Assembly (NCBI GenBank): GCA_002709405.1
Contig: PAQV01000059.1
Location: 1 to 63,405, forward strand
Reading direction: 5' to 3'
DNA: 63,405 bases
Source: Paracoccaceae bacterium
GTDB taxonomy: Bacteria > Pseudomonadota > Alphaproteobacteria > Rhodobacterales > Rhodobacteraceae
Under the pieces are notes generated by a model that worked only from the letters and a program-made list of their open reading frames with translations, had not been told where the DNA came from and searched no databases. Position numbers and translations under genes: made by a program. Below are positions 9,306-18,338 of the stretch, one piece after another (position 1 is the stretch's first letter; each line of letters begins with the position of its first letter).

Positions 9306-10760
9306 TCAGAGGAAGGCGGTTTCGTCGAAGGACCGCAATTTCCGGCTGTGCAGGCGTTCCAGGGGCATCGTGCGCAGGGTCTCCATGGCCTTGATGCCGA
9401 TCATCAGGTGCCGGCTGACCTGCGTTTTGTAGAAATCCGAGGCCATGCCGGGCAGCTTCAGCTCTCCGTGCAGGGGCTTGTCGGACACGCACAGCAGGGT
9501 CCCGTAGGGCACCCGGAAGCGGTATCCGTTGGCGGCAATGGTCGCGCTTTCCATGTCCAGGGCCACGGCCCTGGATTGGGACAGGCGCTGCACCGGGCCG
9601 GACTGGTCGCGCAGTTCCCAGTTGCGGTTGTCGATCGTCGCCACCGTGCCCGTGCGCATGATCCGCTTGAGGTCATAGCCCTGCAGTTCGGTCACGTCCT
9701 CAACGGCCTGTTCCAGGGCCACCTGGATTTCGGCCAGAGCGGGGATCGGCACCCAGACCGGCAGGTCGTCGTCCAGCACGTGATCCTCGCGCAGGTACCC
9801 ATGGGCCAGCACGAAATCCCCCAGCGCCTGGGTGTGGCGCAGGCCGGCGCAATGGCCGACCATCAGCCAGGCATGGGGGCGCAACACGGCGATGTGGTCG
9901 GTTGCCGTCTTGGCATTGGACGGGCCGACGCCGATGTTGACCAGGGTGATGCCGTTGCTGTCAGGCCGTTTCAGGTGGAACGACGGCATCTGGGGGACCT
10001 TCTCGGCCGGGGCCAGGGGATCGTCGGGGCCGGTGATCTCGGCGTTTCCGGTCGACACGAAGCTGGTGTAACCGCTGTCCGGGTCGGCCAGGGCGGCCCG
10101 GGCGAAGGCTTCGAATTCCGACACGTAGAACTGGTAGTTGGTGAACAGCACGTGATTCTGGAAATGCTCGGCATCGGTGGCCGTGTAATGGCTGAGCCGG
10201 GCCAGCGAGTAATCCACGCGCTGCGCGGTGAAGGGGGCCAGCGGGCCGGTGCCATCGGGCGAGACATAGGTGCCGTTGACGATGTCGTCGTTGGTCGTGG
10301 TCAGGTCGGGCACGTCGAAATAGTCGCGCAGGACGAAATCCACCGCGCCTTCCTGGGGCACGGTCAGCCCGCCCACGGCGAAATGCACGGGGATCGGGGT
10401 GTCGGATTCCCCGATGGTCACCTTCTGCCCGTGGTTTTCGATCAGCAGGCGGATCTGCTGGGTCAGGTAATGGCGGAAGAGGTCGGGCCGGGTGATCGTC
10501 GCGGCATAGGTGCCCGGCGCGTAGACATGGCCAAAGCTCAGCCGGGTGTCGACCCGGGCATGGCTGGTCGTGGTCAGGCGCACCTCGGGGTAATAGGCGC
10601 GCATCCGGCAGTCAGGGGCCTGGCCGGACATGGCGGACTTGAACCCTTCGGTCAGAAAGGACGTGGCGGCGTTGTAAAGCTCTTCCAGGCGGGCGACGGC
10701 AGCCCCGGCATCGTCAAAGGCCTCGGGGCCGGGCACCTTGGGGGTTTTCAGCTGGATCAT
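9306..10760 (-). CDS. amn: AMP nucleosidase
   Basis: Amn hydrolyses AMP to adenine and ribose 5-phosphate in the cytoplasm. The protein is 484 residues, as usual for the family, with the N-terminal Amn-specific domain (PEVRLTTTSHARVDTRLSFG) and the C-terminal nucleoside-phosphorylase fold (GITLVNIGVGPSNAKTATDH, VALDMESATIAANG). The start is the ATG overlapping the ade stop by ATGA at 10757-10760. Being second in the ade operon, it supplies adenine to the deaminase encoded just upstream. Confidence 0.95.
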   Translation of the reverse strand: MIQLKTPKVPGPEAFDDAGAAVARLEELYNAATSFLTEGFKSAMSGQAPDCRMRAYYPEVRLTTTSHARVDTRLSFGHVYAPGTYAATITRPDLFRHYLTQQIRLLIENHGQKVTIGESDTPIPVHFAVGGLTVPQEGAVDFVLRDYFDVPDLTTTNDDIVNGTYVSPDGTGPLAPFTAQRVDYSLARLSHYTATDAEHFQNHVLFTNYQFYVSEFEAFARAALADPDSGYTSFVSTGNAEITGPDDPLAPAEKVPQMPSFHLKRPDSNGITLVNIGVGPSNAKTATDHIAVLRPHAWLMVGHCAGLRHTQALGDFVLAHGYLREDHVLDDDLPVWVPIPALAEIQVALEQAVEDVTELQGYDLKRIMRTGTVATIDNRNWELRDQSGPVQRLSQSRAVALDMESATIAANGYRFRVPYGTLLCVSDKPLHGELKLPGMASDFYKTQVSRHLMIGIKAMETLRTMPLERLHSRKLRSFDETAFL

Positions 10761-12559
10761 GACAGGGGCTCGAACAGGGGGATCTTCTGGAAGCTGCGCA
10801 CGTCGACCAGGCCAAGGTCGGAGATGCGCAGTTCGGGGATGACGACGAGGGCAAGCAGCGAATGCTGCATGTAGGCGTTGTTGAGCGTGCAGCCGCACTG
10901 GATCATCGCCTCGACCATCTTCTGGGCCTTGGCGGCGACCTCGGTGGCGGGCGCGTCCGACATCAGCCCGGCGATGGGCAGTTCGACCAGGGCCAGTTCC
11001 TCGCCATCGCGGAAGATGGTGATGCCGCCGCCGACCTCGGCCAGGCGGTTGGCGGCCATGGCCATCTGCGCGCGGTCGGTGCCCACGACGATCATGTGGT
11101 GGCTGTCATGGGCCACGGTCGAGGCCATGGCCATGCGGCCCTCGTAGCCAAAGCCTGACACGAAGGCGTTGGTCACCCCGCCGGTGGCCTGGTGGCGTTC
11201 GACCAGGGCGATCTGGCAGACCTCGCCTTCGGCTTCGACCAGCCCGTCCGTGACCGGCAGATCGGCCTTCAGCGCCTTGGTGGGGGCCTGGTTTTCCACC
11301 ACGCCGATGACATTGGCGCGCACGGCGTTGGCGCCCTCGGGGGCGGTGATATCAAAGTCGGTCGCCGAGATCTCGTGGCCCAGCCGCACGGTCTGGCGGG
11401 CGGTGTCGGGCCAGTCGTAATGGGGGCAGTCGACGAGGCATTCTCCGTCCTTCGCCACGACCTGGCCGCGGGCGATGACCAGTTCGATGGGCAGGTCCGT
11501 CAGGTCCGAGGTCAGGATGACATCGGCCCGGCGTCCGGGCGTCAGCGAGCCGATCTCGCGTTCCAGGCCGAAATGGGTGGCGGTGTTCAGCGTGGCCATC
11601 TGCAGGGCGATCAGCGGATCGCAGCCGCAGGCGATGGCATGGCGCACGACGCGGTTCATGTGGCCGTCGTTCACCAGCGTGCCGGAATGGCTGTCATCGG
11701 TGCACAGGATGAAGTTGCGGGGATCGAGCCCCTTTTCGGTGACCGCCGTGATCTGGGATTCCACGTCATACCAGGCCGAGCCCAGCCGCAGCATCGAGCG
11801 CATGCCCTGGCGGACCCGGGCGATGGCGTCTTCCTCGCGGGTGCCTTCGTGGTCGTCGGCCGGGCCACCTGCGACATAGGCCGCGAAATCGTCTCCCAGG
11901 TCGGGTGAGGCATAATGCCCGCCCACCGTCTTGCCGGCCCGCTGGGTGGCCGCGATTTCGGCCAGCATCTTGGGATCGGCGGCGGCGACACCGGGGAAGT
12001 TCATCATCTCGCCGAGGCCCACGATGCCGGGCCAGGTCATCGCCTCGGCCACGTCCTCGGGGGTGATTTCAAAGCCGGTGGTTTCCAGCCCCGGCGCCGA
12101 GGGCGCGCAGGAGGGCATCTGGGTGAACACGTTGACCGGTTGCAGGATCGCTTCGTCATGCATCATGCGCACGCCCTCGAGGCCCAGCACGTTGGCGATT
12201 TCGTGGGGGTCGTGAAACATCGACGTGGTGCCGTGGGGGATCACCGCCCGGGCGAATTCGGCCGGGGTCAGCATGCCGCTTTCGATATGCATGTGCGCGT
12301 CGCAAAGCCCAGGGATCATGTAGCGGCCGTTGGCCTCGATCACCTGGGTGTCGGGGCCGATGCGGGCGCCGGCGTCGGGCACCACGCAGGCGATGCGGCC
12401 TTCGGTGATGACGATGTCGTGGCCGGGCAGGGTTTCGCGGGTGTGGACGTTGACCCATGTGCCGCCCCGGATGACCATGTCGGCGGGCGCGCGCCCGGCG
12501 GCTGTGGCGACAAGCTGGGGGGCAACGGCGGGCCAGTCGGGAAAGCTTTGGTGTACCAT
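10757..12559 (-). CDS. ade: Adenine deaminase
   Basis: This 600-residue amidohydrolase-type adenine deaminase converts adenine to hypoxanthine and ammonia. Metal ligands are in GLCDAHMHIESGM and later His/Glu motifs (HDPHEIANVLG, GHYASPDLG, CTDDSHSGTL). A C-terminal beta domain ends the protein. The start is the ATG at 12557-12559 (MVHQSFPDWP); the in-frame upstream extension is low-complexity and runs through the dispersed repeat. It is the first gene of an ade-amn operon, so AMP can be degraded to hypoxanthine by consecutive steps. Confidence 0.93.
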   Translation of the reverse strand: MVHQSFPDWPAVAPQLVATAAGRAPADMVIRGGTWVNVHTRETLPGHDIVITEGRIACVVPDAGARIGPDTQVIEANGRYMIPGLCDAHMHIESGMLTPAEFARAVIPHGTTSMFHDPHEIANVLGLEGVRMMHDEAILQPVNVFTQMPSCAPSAPGLETTGFEITPEDVAEAMTWPGIVGLGEMMNFPGVAAADPKMLAEIAATQRAGKTVGGHYASPDLGDDFAAYVAGGPADDHEGTREEDAIARVRQGMRSMLRLGSAWYDVESQITAVTEKGLDPRNFILCTDDSHSGTLVNDGHMNRVVRHAIACGCDPLIALQMATLNTATHFGLEREIGSLTPGRRADVILTSDLTDLPIELVIARGQVVAKDGECLVDCPHYDWPDTARQTVRLGHEISATDFDITAPEGANAVRANVIGVVENQAPTKALKADLPVTDGLVEAEGEVCQIALVERHQATGGVTNAFVSGFGYEGRMAMASTVAHDSHHMIVVGTDRAQMAMAANRLAEVGGGITIFRDGEELALVELPIAGLMSDAPATEVAAKAQKMVEAMIQCGCTLNNAYMQHSLLALVVIPELRISDLGLVDVRSFQKIPLFEPLS

Positions 12560-12672
12560 GGTCTGATTTTGTGGATCGGCGCGGAAGGTGCAAGCGGTTT
12601 TCGGGCCGGGATAGGCGGACAGGGTGACAGGAGGATGAACCCCGGGGGCATGCGGGGGCCTGGCCGGGCACC

Positions 12673-12742
12673 GGGGGCGCTGCCCCCGTCCGCCTTGGGG
12701 CGGACTCCCCCGGGGTATTTGGGCAAGAGAAAGAAGCAGCAG
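12673..12742 (+). repeat. Full copy of dispersed repeat (copy 3)
   Basis: It contains GGGGGCGCTGCCCCC, a GTCCGCC/GGCGGAC hairpin, TCCCCCGGGG, then TATTTGGG and AAGAGAAAGAAGCAGC. Unlike other copies it lies between divergent genes (ade and the aldolase-like gene), so a simple terminator role does not explain it. Confidence 0.82.
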
Positions 12743-12831
12743 GGCGGGGGAGGGCCGGGGGGTGGATGACGGTGTTTGCAAAGCGGGGCGAACGGGTGCA
12801 GTCTGCGCGCAAACATTGTTAGGGGTATCTC

Positions 12832-13587
12832 ATGAGCGTGACCGAACTGCGCCCGAACCTGGATCACTGGCAGGAGCGCGTGGATCTTGCCGCGGCGTTC
12901 CGGTGGACCGAACGGCTGAACATGCACGAGGCTGTGGCCAACCATTTTTCGTTTGCGGTGAACGAGGATGGCACGAAGTTCCTGATGAATGCCAACCAGA
13001 TGCATTTCGCGCGGATCACGGCGAGCAACCTGCTGGAGATCGACGCCAACGATCCGTCGACGATGGACCGGCCCGATGCGCCGGATCCGACGGCCTGGGG
13101 GCTGCATGGGACGGTGCACCGGCTGTGCCCTCATGCCCGCTGTGCGATGCATGTGCATTCGATTCATTCGACGGTGCTGGCGTCCTTGGCGGACAGCCGG
13201 TTGCTGCCGATCGACCAGAATTCGGCCATGTTCTTTGACCGTTACGTGATCGACGACCATTATGGCGGGCTGGCGTTCGAGGAAGAGGCCAAGCGCTGTG
13301 CGGAGCTGCTGAGCGATCCGAAGAAAACCGTGCTGATCATGGGCAACCACGGGATCATGGTGACTGGCCAGACCGTGGCCGAGACGTTCAACCGGATGTA
13401 TTATTTCGAGCGGGCGGCCGAGACCTATATCCGGGCGCTGCAGACGGGCCAGCCCCTGCGGGTCCTGTCGGACGAGGTGGCCGAGAAGACGGCGGCCGAG
13501 ATCGCCGATTATCCCGAGCAGGCCGATCGTCACCTGGCCGAGATCAAGCTGCTGCTGGATGCCGAAGGGTCGGATTACGCGGCCTGA
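12832..13587 (+). CDS. Class II aldolase/adducin-family protein
   Basis: This 251-residue protein has the class II aldolase fold, with the zinc-binding HVHSIHS motif, the GNHGIMVTG segment, and an N-terminal NHFSFAV segment. Family members are metal-dependent aldolases, epimerases or decarboxylases; the substrate here is unknown. It starts at the ATG preceded by AGGGG. It is the first gene of a plus-strand run with an acyl-CoA dehydrogenase, an acyl-CoA ligase, a DJ-1 protein and a CaiD-like hydratase, which suggests a role in catabolism of an organic acid or betaine. That role is inference. Confidence 0.85.
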   Translation: MSVTELRPNLDHWQERVDLAAAFRWTERLNMHEAVANHFSFAVNEDGTKFLMNANQMHFARITASNLLEIDANDPSTMDRPDAPDPTAWGLHGTVHRLCPHARCAMHVHSIHSTVLASLADSRLLPIDQNSAMFFDRYVIDDHYGGLAFEEEAKRCAELLSDPKKTVLIMGNHGIMVTGQTVAETFNRMYYFERAAETYIRALQTGQPLRVLSDEVAEKTAAEIADYPEQADRHLAEIKLLLDAEGSDYAA

Positions 13588-13666
13588 TTGGTCCTGACTG
13601 GGACCCGAGGACAGAACAGCACACTGCTGCCCGGCCCGGCTGGCCGGGTGAATTCATGGGGCATGC

Positions 13667-14827
13667 ATGCAATACGGGCTGAGCGACGAGCAGGAGATGA
13701 TCGTCGAGACCGTGCGGCGGTTCGTCGAGACCGAGATCTATCCGCACGAAGACCTGGTGGAGCGGACCGGGGAGGTTCCCGAAGAGATCGCCGCCGAGAT
13801 CAAGCGCAAGACGCTGGAGCTGGGCTTTTACGCCTGCAATTTCCCCGAAAGCGTTGGCTGTGCGGGGCTGAGCCACCTGGATTTCGCCCTGGTCGAGCGG
13901 GAGTTGGGGCGCGGGTCGATGGCCTTGAACCATTTCTTCGGGCGGCCTCAGAACATCCTGATGGCCTGCCAGGGCGACCAGGTCGAGCGCTACCTGATGC
14001 CGGCGGTGCGGGGCGAGCGGATGGATGCTCTGGCGATGACCGAGCCGGGAGCCGGGTCGGACGTGCGGGGGATGAAATGCGCGGCCGTGCGCGATGGCGG
14101 CGACTGGGTGGTCAACGGGACCAAGCATTTCATTTCCGGGGCGGATCACGCCGATTTCGTCATTGTCTTCATTGCCACCGGCGAGGATCAGACGCCGAAG
14201 GGGCCGAAGAAGCGGATCACGGCCTTCCTGGTGGACCGGGGCACGCCGGGGTTCACGATCCGGGACGGCTACAAGTCGGTCAGCCATCGTGGTTACCGGA
14301 ACATGATCCTGGATTTCGACGATTGCCGCCTGCCCGATGCGCAGGTGCTGGGCGAGGTCGACGGGGGTTTCGCGGTGATGAACGAATGGCTTTATGCCAC
14401 GCGGATCACGGTGGCGACCATGTCGGTGGGGCGGGCTCGGCGGGTGTTCGACTATGCGCTGAGCTACGCGGCCGAGCGCGAGCAGTTCGGCCAGCCGATC
14501 GGCAAGTTCCAGGGCGTGTCCTTCCAGATCGCCGACATGATCACCGAGATCGATGCGGCGGACCTGCTGACGCTGGCGGCGGCGGACCGGCTGGACAAGG
14601 GGCTGCCGGCGAACCGCGAGATTGCCTCGGCCAAGGTGTTTGCATCGGAGATGCTGGGGCGGGTGACCGATGCGGCGATCCAGATTCACGGGGGCATGGG
14701 GCTGATGGACGATTACCCGCTGGAACGGTTCTGGCGCGATGCCCGGGTGGAACGGATCTGGGACGGGACCAGCGAGATCCAGCGCCACATCATCTCGCGC
14801 GAGCTGCTTCGGGCGTTGGGCGCGTGA
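13667..14827 (+). CDS. Acyl-CoA dehydrogenase family protein
   Basis: This 386-residue FAD enzyme would introduce an alpha-beta double bond in an acyl-CoA or run the reverse reaction. It has the standard three-domain order: ALAMTEPGAGSDV and HFISGADHADF in the FAD-binding middle domain, AEREQFGQPIGKFQ, and AIQIHGGMGLMDDYPLERFWRD in the C-terminal domain. In the catalytic loop, normally YEGT, the sequence is IWDGTSEIQ, so Asp366 stands where the base Glu usually is. It lies 79 bp after the aldolase-like gene. Confidence 0.9.
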   Translation: MQYGLSDEQEMIVETVRRFVETEIYPHEDLVERTGEVPEEIAAEIKRKTLELGFYACNFPESVGCAGLSHLDFALVERELGRGSMALNHFFGRPQNILMACQGDQVERYLMPAVRGERMDALAMTEPGAGSDVRGMKCAAVRDGGDWVVNGTKHFISGADHADFVIVFIATGEDQTPKGPKKRITAFLVDRGTPGFTIRDGYKSVSHRGYRNMILDFDDCRLPDAQVLGEVDGGFAVMNEWLYATRITVATMSVGRARRVFDYALSYAAEREQFGQPIGKFQGVSFQIADMITEIDAADLLTLAAADRLDKGLPANREIASAKVFASEMLGRVTDAAIQIHGGMGLMDDYPLERFWRDARVERIWDGTSEIQRHIISRELLRALGA

Positions 14828-14840
14828 GGCGGGCGTCGGA

Positions 14841-16898
14841 TTGGCGTATTTGAGCAAAGATGAAGACCAGGGCGTGGCCGCGGGGCGGCTGCGGCGGCTG
14901 TTTGCTCCGGACAGGATTGCGGTCGTGGGCGGCGGGGCCTGGGCCGGGGCGATCGAGGGCGCGGCGCGGCGGGCCGGGTTTGGTGGCGAGATCGTGTTCG
15001 TGCATCCCAAGGGGAAAGGGCCCGAGGGCGCGCGGGTGGTGCTGTCCCTGGCCGAGCTGGACGCGCCGCCAGATGCGGTGTTCCTGGCCATCAACCGGCA
15101 TGCGACGATCGCGGCCCTGGCAGAGTTGCAGGCGATGGGGGCGGGGGGCGTGGTCTGTTTCGCCAGCGGGTTCACCGAGGCCGTGGCCGAGGATGCCGGG
15201 AGCGCGGATCTGCAGGTGCGGTTGGTGGAGGCCGCGGGAGAGATGCCGATCCTGGGGCCGAATTGCTACGGGTTTGTGAATGCGCTGGACGGGGCGGCGG
15301 TCTGGCCGGATCAGCACGGGATGCAGCCCGTGGACCGGGGCGTGGCGGTGCTGACGCAAAGCTCCAACATCGCGATCAACCTGACCATGCAGCAGCGGGG
15401 CCTGCCGCTGGCGATGATGGTGACCTGCGGGAACATGGCTCAGCAGAGCCAGGCGCGCATTGCCATGGCGTTGTTGGAGGATCCGCGGATCACGGCCTTG
15501 GGTCTGCATGTCGAAGGGTTCGGCGATGTGGCCGAATGGGAGGCTCTGGCGGACAAGGCTCGGGCACGGGGCGTGGCCGTGGCGGTGCTGAAGGTCGGGC
15601 GGTCTCGCCAGGCGCGGGCGGCGGCGGTGTCGCATACGGCGTCGCTGGCAGGCAGCGATGCCGGGGCGCAGGCCTTGCTGGACCGGTTGGGCTTTGCGCG
15701 GCTCGATGACCTGGCCTCTTTTGTCGAGACGCTGAAGCTGTTGCATGTGAATGGCCCGCTTGAGTCGCGCCAGGTGGCGGCCATCAGCTGTTCGGGGGGC
15801 GAAGCGAGCCTGGTGGCCGACATGGGGCAGGCGCGGGGGCTGGAGTTTCCGGCCCTGACGGACACCCAGCTGGCTGCGCTGCGCGAGGCCCTGGGTCCGA
15901 TGGTGTCATTGGCCAACCCATTGGATTACCACACCTATATCTGGCGCGACGTGCCAGCGATGACGCGGGCCTGGGGAGCCGTGGCCTCGGGCGGGCAGGC
16001 CATGACCCTGTCCGTGGTGGATTACCCGCTGACCGATGCCAGCGACTGGACCTGCGCGACCCAGGCCGCCCTGGGCGCGCGGGCGCAGGGCGGCCGGCCC
16101 TTTGCCGTGGTCTCGACGCTGCCGGAACTGATGCCCCTGGACGTCGCCCGGCAGCTGATGGATGGCGGGGTGGTGCCGTTGAACGGGCTGGCAGAGGCGT
16201 TGACGGCGGTGGCCGCCGCGGCTCGGCCCGAAGACCGCATGGCGCCGCCGGTCCTGCCCGCGCCAGAGGTGACGGGCGACCGGCTGCTGGATGAGGTCGC
16301 GGCCAAGGCGTGCCTGGCCGGGGCCGGGGTTCATGTGCCCCGGCATCTTGTGATCACACCCGGGGACACGCCCGACATGGCCGGGCTGACGGGGCCCTTC
16401 GCCGTCAAGGGGCTGGGGCTTGCGCACAAGTCCGACAGCGGTGCCGTGCGCCTGAACGTGACCCCCGCCGAGGTCGCGGCGACGGCGGTCGACATTGGCA
16501 CCGACCGGGTGCTGGTCGAACAGATGGTGCGGGGCGGCACGGTCGAGATCCTGGTCGGCGTGGTGCGCGATCCGGCCCATGGCTTCGTGCTGACGCTGGG
16601 GGCCGGGGGCGTGTTGACCGAGATCCTACGCGACACCGTGTCCCTGCTGGTGCCCAGCCCGCCCGACATGGTGCTGGAGGCCCTGCAGCGCCTGCGGATC
16701 TGGCCGCTGATACAGGGCTACCGGGGCAAGGAGGCGGTCGACACAGACGCCTTGCTGGATGCCATCGCGGCGGTGCAGATGCTGGTCGAAACCGAGGCAC
16801 ACCGGCTTCTGGAACTGGAGATCAACCCGCTCATCTGTGGGCCGGGCGGGGCGGTGGCCGTCGATGCCCTGATCCGGTTGGGAGAGGCTGAGGCATGA
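14841..16898 (+). CDS. ADP-forming acyl-CoA ligase (acetate-CoA ligase family)
   Basis: This single-chain NDP-forming acyl-CoA synthetase of about 685 residues makes an acyl-CoA from the acid, CoA and ATP by way of a phosphohistidine. The N-terminal CoA-binding domain (FAPDRIAVVGGGAW) is followed by succinyl-CoA-ligase-like domains with the phospho-His motif AVSHTASLAGSDAG, and a C-terminal ATP-grasp domain (GPFAVKGLGLAHKSDSGAV). The start is uncertain: TTG at 14841 has GAGG 11 bases upstream, while GTG at 14874 begins closer to the domain and avoids a repeat-like segment at 14845-14865. It overlaps the next gene by ATGA. Confidence 0.87.
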   Translation: MAYLSKDEDQGVAAGRLRRLFAPDRIAVVGGGAWAGAIEGAARRAGFGGEIVFVHPKGKGPEGARVVLSLAELDAPPDAVFLAINRHATIAALAELQAMGAGGVVCFASGFTEAVAEDAGSADLQVRLVEAAGEMPILGPNCYGFVNALDGAAVWPDQHGMQPVDRGVAVLTQSSNIAINLTMQQRGLPLAMMVTCGNMAQQSQARIAMALLEDPRITALGLHVEGFGDVAEWEALADKARARGVAVAVLKVGRSRQARAAAVSHTASLAGSDAGAQALLDRLGFARLDDLASFVETLKLLHVNGPLESRQVAAISCSGGEASLVADMGQARGLEFPALTDTQLAALREALGPMVSLANPLDYHTYIWRDVPAMTRAWGAVASGGQAMTLSVVDYPLTDASDWTCATQAALGARAQGGRPFAVVSTLPELMPLDVARQLMDGGVVPLNGLAEALTAVAAAARPEDRMAPPVLPAPEVTGDRLLDEVAAKACLAGAGVHVPRHLVITPGDTPDMAGLTGPFAVKGLGLAHKSDSGAVRLNVTPAEVAATAVDIGTDRVLVEQMVRGGTVEILVGVVRDPAHGFVLTLGAGGVLTEILRDTVSLLVPSPPDMVLEALQRLRIWPLIQGYRGKEAVDTDALLDAIAAVQMLVETEAHRLLELEINPLICGPGGAVAVDALIRLGEAEA
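14845..14865 (+). repeat. Partial, divergent tail of the dispersed repeat
   Basis: GTATTTGAGC then AAAGATGAAG resembles the repeat tail (TATTTGG then AAGAGAAAGAAG) and, like other copies, follows a stop codon closely. It overlaps the possible 5' end of the acyl-CoA ligase frame. The match is weak. Confidence 0.35.
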
Positions 16899-17506
16899 TC
16901 ACCGTCGGGGCAGTGCTGTTCCCTCAGTTCGAGATGCTGGACCTGTACGGGCCGTTGCAGATGTACGGGATGCTGAGCCGGTCCTTCGAGATCCGGACCG
17001 TGGCGGAAACCGCGGGGCCGGTGGCGGCCAATGGCGGCCCCGATACCGTGGCCATGGACAGCTTTGCCGACGACCAGGCCTATGACCTGCTGCTGGTGCC
17101 CGGTGGCCGGGGCACACGCGTTCAGCGGGGCAACCCGGCGATGACCGGCTGGTTGGCCCGGGCGGCCGGGCGGGCCGAGTGGGTCACGACGGTCTGCACC
17201 GGCTCGATGGTGCTGGCGGCCACCGGGCTGCTGGACGGGCGGCGGGCTACGACCAACAAGCTGGCCTTTGACGAGGTGGCCGGCGCCTTTCCCGCGGTCG
17301 ACTGGCAACGCCGTGCCCGCTGGGTGATGGACGGGCGGGTGGCGACGTCGTCCGGGGTCTCGGCCGGGATGGACATGACGCTGGCCGTGATCGGCGAGAT
17401 ACTGGGGCCCGAGCGGGCCTCGGACGTGGCCCGCTGGGCCGAATACACCCCGGTGGCGGACCCGGACAACGACCCTTTCGCGGCAAAGGACCCTGCGCAT
17501 GACTGA
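16895..17506 (+). CDS. DJ-1/PfpI-family (GATase1-like) protein
   Basis: This 203-residue protein has the class I glutamine-amidotransferase-like fold. The N-terminal strand (ITVGAVLFPQFEMLDLYGP) is typical of the DJ-1/PfpI and isocyanide-hydratase-like group, and the nucleophile elbow is TTVCTGSMVLAATGLL. No AraC DNA-binding domain is attached. Its start overlaps the ligase stop by ATGA, and its end overlaps the CaiD-like gene by 8 bp, so all three are probably co-translated. Possible roles are hydrolase, glyoxalase or deglycase; the sequence does not decide. Confidence 0.86.
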   Translation: MITVGAVLFPQFEMLDLYGPLQMYGMLSRSFEIRTVAETAGPVAANGGPDTVAMDSFADDQAYDLLLVPGGRGTRVQRGNPAMTGWLARAAGRAEWVTTVCTGSMVLAATGLLDGRRATTNKLAFDEVAGAFPAVDWQRRARWVMDGRVATSSGVSAGMDMTLAVIGEILGPERASDVARWAEYTPVADPDNDPFAAKDPAHD

Positions 17507-18287
17507 CGATTCACCGCTGAAAACACGCCGCGAGGGCGGCATCCTGGAGGTGGTCCTGGACCGGCCCAAGGCCAATGCGATCGACCTGGCCACCAGCCGC
17601 CTGATGGGCGAGGTGTTCCGCGATTTCCGCGACGATCCCGATCTGCGCGTGGCCATCGTGACGGGCGGTGGCGAGAAATTCTTTTGCGCCGGCTGGGATC
17701 TGAAAGGGGCGGCCGACGGGGACGCCGTCGATGGCGATTATGGCGTCGGCGGCTTTGGTGGCCTGCAGGAAATGCGGGCGATGAACAAGCCGGTGATCGC
17801 CGCCGTCAACGGGATCTGCTGTGGCGGCGGGTTCGAACTGGCCCTGTCGGCCGACATCATCCTGGCCGCCGATCACGCCCGGTTCGCCTTTCCGGAAATC
17901 CGGTCCGGCACGGTGGCCGATGCCGGCACGATCAAGCTGCCCAAGCGCATTCCCTACCACGTCGCCATGGAAATCCTGCTGACCGGCCGCTGGTTCGAGG
18001 TCGACGAAGCCAAGCACTGGGGCATCGTGAACGAGATCATCCCCGCCGACACCCTGCTGGACCGCGCATGGGAGGTGGCCCGGCTGTTGGAAAGCGGGCC
18101 TCCGCTGGTTTACGCGGCGATCAAGGAAATCGTGCGCGATGCCGAGGATTCCAAGTTCCAGGACGTGATGAACCGCATCACCAAGCGTCAGCTGGCCAGC
18201 GTCGATGTCCTTTATGACAGCGAAGACCAGATGGAAGGCGCCCGCGCCTTCGCCGAAAAGCGCGATCCGATCTGGAAGGGGCGCTAA
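17499..18287 (+). CDS. caiD: Enoyl-CoA hydratase-family protein, carnitinyl-CoA dehydratase-like
   Basis: This 262-residue crotonase-fold protein closely resembles E. coli CaiD as I remember it: LDRPKANAIDLATSRLMGEVF, GEKFFCAGWDLKGAA, KPVIAAVNGICCGGGFELAL and the C-terminal AFAEKRDPIWKGR. CaiD interconverts carnitinyl-CoA and crotonobetainyl-CoA. The oxyanion-hole segments CAGWDLKGA and CGGGFEL are intact. It is last in the five-gene run, where an acyl-CoA ligase and dehydrogenase would fit a betainyl-CoA or short-chain acyl-CoA route. The substrate itself is inference. Confidence 0.83.
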   Translation: MTDDSPLKTRREGGILEVVLDRPKANAIDLATSRLMGEVFRDFRDDPDLRVAIVTGGGEKFFCAGWDLKGAADGDAVDGDYGVGGFGGLQEMRAMNKPVIAAVNGICCGGGFELALSADIILAADHARFAFPEIRSGTVADAGTIKLPKRIPYHVAMEILLTGRWFEVDEAKHWGIVNEIIPADTLLDRAWEVARLLESGPPLVYAAIKEIVRDAEDSKFQDVMNRITKRQLASVDVLYDSEDQMEGARAFAEKRDPIWKGR

Positions 18288-18338
18288 GGCCGGCCGGAGC
18301 GCGCCCCGGGTCGGCTGCTCTGGGTAGGCCGGCCGGCC
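18288..18338. terminator. Shared hairpin between convergent caiD-like and trhO genes
   Basis: A 10-bp perfect stem (GGCCGGCCGG at 18288-18297 with its complement at 18329-18338) fills the gap between the two stop codons. It has no U-tract on either strand, so it is a candidate bidirectional 3' hairpin only. Confidence 0.45.
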
